Part shown: piece after piece, positions 23,592 through 25,894 of the stretch
Layout: every line of letters starts with the position of its first letter
Numbering within the stretch: position 1 is the first letter of the stretch
Assembly: GCA_002890585.1 (NCBI GenBank)
Contig: MIQB01000025.1
Span: 1-25,894 of the forward strand
DNA: 25,894 bases
Reading direction: 5' to 3'
From: Tannerella sp. oral taxon 808
GTDB taxonomy: Bacteria > Bacteroidota > Bacteroidia > Bacteroidales > Tannerellaceae
Position numbers and translations under genes: made by a program
Notes under the pieces: generated by a model
What the model saw: only the letters and a program-made list of their open reading frames with translations
Database searches by the model: none
What the model was told of the DNA's origin: nothing

Positions 23592-25034
23592 ATGGAAAAC
23601 AAAGAATTGAAGCAAGGCGGAGCTTATCCGTCAGAGTGTACGACCGTGATCGTGGGCAACCGCATGACCGACGATGGGTCGATGATCCTTGCCCGGTCGG
23701 AGGATTGGAACATGTCCTTCGCCAAGAACCTTGAGATCTACGAAGATCGAGAAGAAGGCCCGAAGGAGTTCGTGGCGCAAGACAGCGGCTTCCGCTGCGA
23801 ACTGCCGCGCGAGGCGTTGGGCTACACCGCACTCGCGCCGTGCCACCTGCGCGGCAGCTGGGGCAGCGCCGGGTATAACACCGTAGGCGTGGGCATGAGT
23901 GCCACGGAGAGCATCTTCAGCAGCGAAAAGGCCCTGTCCGCTGACCCGCTTGTGAAGGACGGTCTGGCCGAGAACTCAGTCTTCAACATCGTCCTGCCTT
24001 ACATCCGCACAGCCCGCGAAGGCGTCAGCCGCCTCGGCAGCCTGATCGAAAAGCACGGCATCTCCGAAGGCTTCGGCATCGGCTTCGTGGACGAGAGCGA
24101 GATCTGGTACTTAGAGACAGCTTCGGGCCACCGCTGGTTAGCCTGCCGCATGCCCGACGACATGTATTTCGTGACCGGCAATCAGAGCCGCTTCCGCATC
24201 TACGACCCGAACGACCCGGCTAACTACATGGCTTCGGCCGACCTCATCGAGTTCGCCCAGCAGCACGGCCTCTACGACCCCGCCGCCGGCCCCTTCGACT
24301 TCCATACGGCCTACATCCGTGACGTGAAGCTCGACACCACCTACAACTATCCGCGCGTCTGGGGGCTCCAAGCCATGTTCACCCCCTCGATCAAGAACGA
24401 CGTGACGAAGAACACCTTCCCCGTCTTCCTCAAGGCCGACCACCCGCTCTCGCTCGACGATATGCGCCGCGCCTTCCGCTTCCACTACCAAGGCACGGAG
24501 CACGACCCCTACCTCCACAACAATCCGAAGGAGAAGTATCGCCCCGTCTCCATCTTCCGCACCACGCAGACGCACATCCTGCATGTGCGGCCGGAGCTGC
24601 CGCAGGCCATCGGTCGGGTGGACTACATGGCGATGGGCATGGCCGTCTTAGGCGTCTTCCTGCCGCTCTATCAGGGCATCACTTCTTATCCCGAGGCATA
24701 CACGAAGGGCGGCCTCCGCTCCGATGCCGACTCGGCCTACTGGAAGTTCCGTAAGGTGCAGACCCTCGGCATGGTGAACTACAACCGCTACGCCCCGCTG
24801 ATCCAAGAGACCTACGCCCGTTGGGAGTCGGAGACGACCCAGCGGCAGCGCGAGATGGAGGAGCAGTATCTGGCCGTCTACAAGACGCAGCCCATCCATG
24901 CCCGCGAGTTGCTGCAAGCCTTCTCAGACAAGATGCTCCAGTCAGCGCTCGACGTGACGGACAAGCTCATTGAGGAGCTCTTCACCCGCTTGGCCGAGGA
25001 CATCCAAGCCGAGTATCGCTTCGCCGGAGCGTGA
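23592..25034 (+). CDS. C69-family dipeptidase (PepD-like)
   Basis: About 480 residues from ATG 23592. An in-frame ATG at 23493 would add 33 residues but lies upstream of the promoter. This is an N-terminal-nucleophile peptidase releasing amino acids from dipeptides. The catalytic Cys is Cys16 in SECTTVIVG, followed by the conserved DDGSMILARSEDW. It would become the N-terminal residue after autocleavage of a 15-residue propeptide. Other family features are the WGSAGYNTVGVGMSATES stretch and FGIGFVDESEIWYLE. There is no secretion signal, so it should act in the cytoplasm, as for lactobacillar PepD. It is preceded by its own promoter and ends 110 bp before the toxin-antitoxin pair. Confidence 0.92.
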   Translation: MENKELKQGGAYPSECTTVIVGNRMTDDGSMILARSEDWNMSFAKNLEIYEDREEGPKEFVAQDSGFRCELPREALGYTALAPCHLRGSWGSAGYNTVGVGMSATESIFSSEKALSADPLVKDGLAENSVFNIVLPYIRTAREGVSRLGSLIEKHGISEGFGIGFVDESEIWYLETASGHRWLACRMPDDMYFVTGNQSRFRIYDPNDPANYMASADLIEFAQQHGLYDPAAGPFDFHTAYIRDVKLDTTYNYPRVWGLQAMFTPSIKNDVTKNTFPVFLKADHPLSLDDMRRAFRFHYQGTEHDPYLHNNPKEKYRPVSIFRTTQTHILHVRPELPQAIGRVDYMAMGMAVLGVFLPLYQGITSYPEAYTKGGLRSDADSAYWKFRKVQTLGMVNYNRYAPLIQETYARWESETTQRQREMEEQYLAVYKTQPIHARELLQAFSDKMLQSALDVTDKLIEELFTRLAEDIQAEYRFAGA

Positions 25035-25075
25035 TTCGTTAGCTGCGAGCTACAATCCACAGACGGGAGAATCAC

Positions 25076-25103
25076 GTAGGGGCGAAAGATTTTTCGCCCC
25101 TAC
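25076..25103. repeat. 28-nt palindromic element, second copy of GTAGGGGCGAA type
   Basis: Two perfect 12-base arms (GTAGGGGCGAAA and its complement) enclose GATT, as at 5646-5673. The innermost pair changed from T-A to A-T with compensation, while the loop is identical. Outside, GAATC and GATTC extend the stem past a bulge. It lies between the dipeptidase stop and the antitoxin start and may end the dipeptidase transcript. Confidence 0.85.
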
Positions 25104-25144
25104 GATTCTTCCGTTCTTCTATTCACCAAAACACCAGATCAATC

Positions 25145-25423
25145 ATGTGTATCATAACCTCAAAAGAATTTCGTGCTGACCCAAACAAATATTTTGACTT
25201 GGCGGAGAAGGAGCCTGTCATTGTGACTCGACACCACGGAAAGCCAATACGGATCGATACCGTCGAAGACGACGATATACCGTCGCCAGAGGAACTTGAG
25301 TCGATCCAACGGGGGCTCGATGATCTCCGCAATGGGCGCACGCACACGATGCTTCCCAATGAAAACCTGGATGAATTTCTTGATCGTATAGGATCTCATG
25401 TATCAAATAGACTTCTCAGATGA
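25145..25423 (+). CDS. Phd/YefM-family antitoxin
   Basis: A 92-residue protein with an N-terminal DNA-binding and dimerisation fold of the Phd/YefM type (ITSKEFRADPNKYFDLAEKEPVI, then VTRHHGKPIRI). This is followed by an acidic, probably unfolded C-terminus (EDDDIPSPEELESIQRGLDDL) that should wrap the toxin. By family it neutralises the YoeB-like toxin and represses its own operon together with it. The toxin gene overlaps its last 26 bases. The reading frame is AT-richer than the genes to the left, which suggests horizontal acquisition. An operator was not identified. Confidence 0.87.
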   Translation: MCIITSKEFRADPNKYFDLAEKEPVIVTRHHGKPIRIDTVEDDDIPSPEELESIQRGLDDLRNGRTHTMLPNENLDEFLDRIGSHVSNRLLR

Positions 25424-25667
25424 GGCGTGGAAGCAGATCATAAGGATGAGAAAATCCATGCCGCAGACTTATAAAAAGCTGAACGTAATCATCGAAGAAC
25501 TTAAGGAACATCCATATTCAGGGACAGGACACCCCGAGCAGTTACACTATATGCGTGGGGTATGGTCTCGGAGGTTGGATAAGAAGAATAGAATACGATA
25601 CACCGTAAACGATCGAAAAATCTCAGTCTTCGTGATTTCAACCTTGGGACATTATGATGATAAATAA
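25398..25667 (+). CDS. YoeB-family mRNA interferase toxin
   Basis: An 89-residue RelE/YoeB-fold toxin that would bind the ribosomal A site and cleave mRNA when the antitoxin is degraded. The family pattern is intact: GTGHPEQL with the catalytic Glu47, GVWSRRL (54-60), NRIRY with Arg65, and GHYDDK with His85 and Tyr86, matching Glu46, Arg65, His83 and Tyr84 of E. coli YoeB. The C-terminus is three residues longer than in E. coli. It is translationally coupled to the antitoxin by a 26-bp overlap in another frame. All key residues are present, so it should be active. The gene is AT-rich (about 42 % G+C by eye). Confidence 0.9.
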   Translation: MYQIDFSDEAWKQIIRMRKSMPQTYKKLNVIIEELKEHPYSGTGHPEQLHYMRGVWSRRLDKKNRIRYTVNDRKISVFVISTLGHYDDK

Positions 25668-25676
25668 CGTGAGTTC

Positions 25677-25702
25677 GACGTAAGAATGAGGTTCCTTACG
25701 TC
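25677..25702 (+). terminator. Weak hairpin after the toxin-antitoxin genes
   Basis: GACGTAAG (25677-25684) and CTTACGTC (25695-25702) form an 8-bp stem with a 10-nt loop, 10 bp after the toxin stop. No U-run follows, so termination activity is uncertain. Confidence 0.45.
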
Positions 25703-25757
25703 CACACCATGTCTTTGTTAGAGTACTCGGGCGGACAAAATGTTTTCGGAAATGCTT

Positions 25758-25894
25758 GCGGGAATCCCGCAACGAACAAAAACTACTTTTTGGTGCTCGC
25801 GGGATTTCCGCAACGAGGAAAAAGTGCTTTTTGGGCTTTGCGGGATTTCCGCAACGAGGAAAAAGTGCTTTTTGGGCTTTGCGGGATTCCCGCA
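25758..25894. repeat. 41-bp tandem array running off the right edge
   Basis: Units start at 25758, 25799, 25840 and 25881, each beginning GCGGGATT or GCGGGAAT. Two inverted repeats recur: TTGCGG / CCGCAA around GATTT (or the near-perfect palindrome GCGGGAATCCCGC), and AAAAAG / CTTTTT in the second half. Copies 2 and 3 are nearly identical; copy 1 has diverged. The array is cut by the window end. Confidence 0.9.

Noticed and set aside
1..25894. tRNA, rRNA or riboswitch genes
   Set aside because: I looked in the gene-free gaps for cloverleaf-like folds and conserved tRNA motifs (GGTTCGAATCC type) and saw none; a covariance-model search was not possible here.

Overview
The window (about 25.9 kb, roughly 58-60 % G+C by eye) comes from a Bacteroidota chromosome, most likely a Bacteroidales organism of the Tannerella/Parabacteroides/Porphyromonas type. 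The reasons are a SusC/SusD outer-membrane pair, several lipoproteins with Bacteroidota-style signal sequences, promoters with the TAnnTTTG -7 box used in this phylum, scarce Shine-Dalgarno sequences, and a DUF6261 gene, a family I know almost only from Bacteroidales. The genus is an inference; there is no rRNA or other strong marker here.

Layout. 1-414: a two-copy 41-bp repeat, a promoter and a long leader. 415-5533 (+): a susC-susD-like operon with no enzyme genes beside it. 5534-6232: a gene-free stretch with two palindromic elements and two tandem arrays of 23-bp hairpin units. 6233-7807 (-): a lipoprotein built of four META/lipocalin-like modules. 8058-10454 (+): an FtsX/MacB-type permease without an ATPase gene. 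10505-10957 (+): a small cysteine-rich, zinc-ribbon-like protein. 11037-12257 (-): an Ig-like (BIG2) lipoprotein. 12430-12813 (+): a putative AT-rich gene made of a 42-bp tandem repeat that encodes a perfect heptad coiled coil. 12983-13816 (+): a DUF6261 protein whose C-terminus has been extended by an intergenic repeat. 13875-16232 (+): zwf and pgl, the first two steps of the oxidative pentose phosphate pathway. 17679-16338 (-): a bifunctional-nuclease-domain gene followed by rsmE. 17894-20239 (+): topA. 20240-20776: a heptamer repeat, a terminator and two abutting 42-bp arrays. 22000-20777 (-): an outer-membrane beta-barrel-like protein. 22164-23450 (+): an FHS-type sugar transporter. 23592-25034 (+): a C69 dipeptidase. 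25145-25667 (+): a Phd/YefM-YoeB toxin-antitoxin pair. 25758-25894: a 41-bp array running off the window.

The genes are a mixture of housekeeping functions (zwf, pgl, rsmE, topA), envelope and nutrient-uptake functions (SusCD, lipoproteins, permease, sugar porter) and a small mobile-looking module (toxin-antitoxin). The most unusual aspect is the intergenic DNA: nearly every long gap carries a tandem array, and the periods cluster at 21, 23, 41 and 42 bp although the sequences are unrelated. Most units contain inverted repeats, one array shows compensatory changes, and one array appears to have become a coding sequence for a coiled-coil protein. These repeats, rather than any single gene, are the best candidate for something undescribed.
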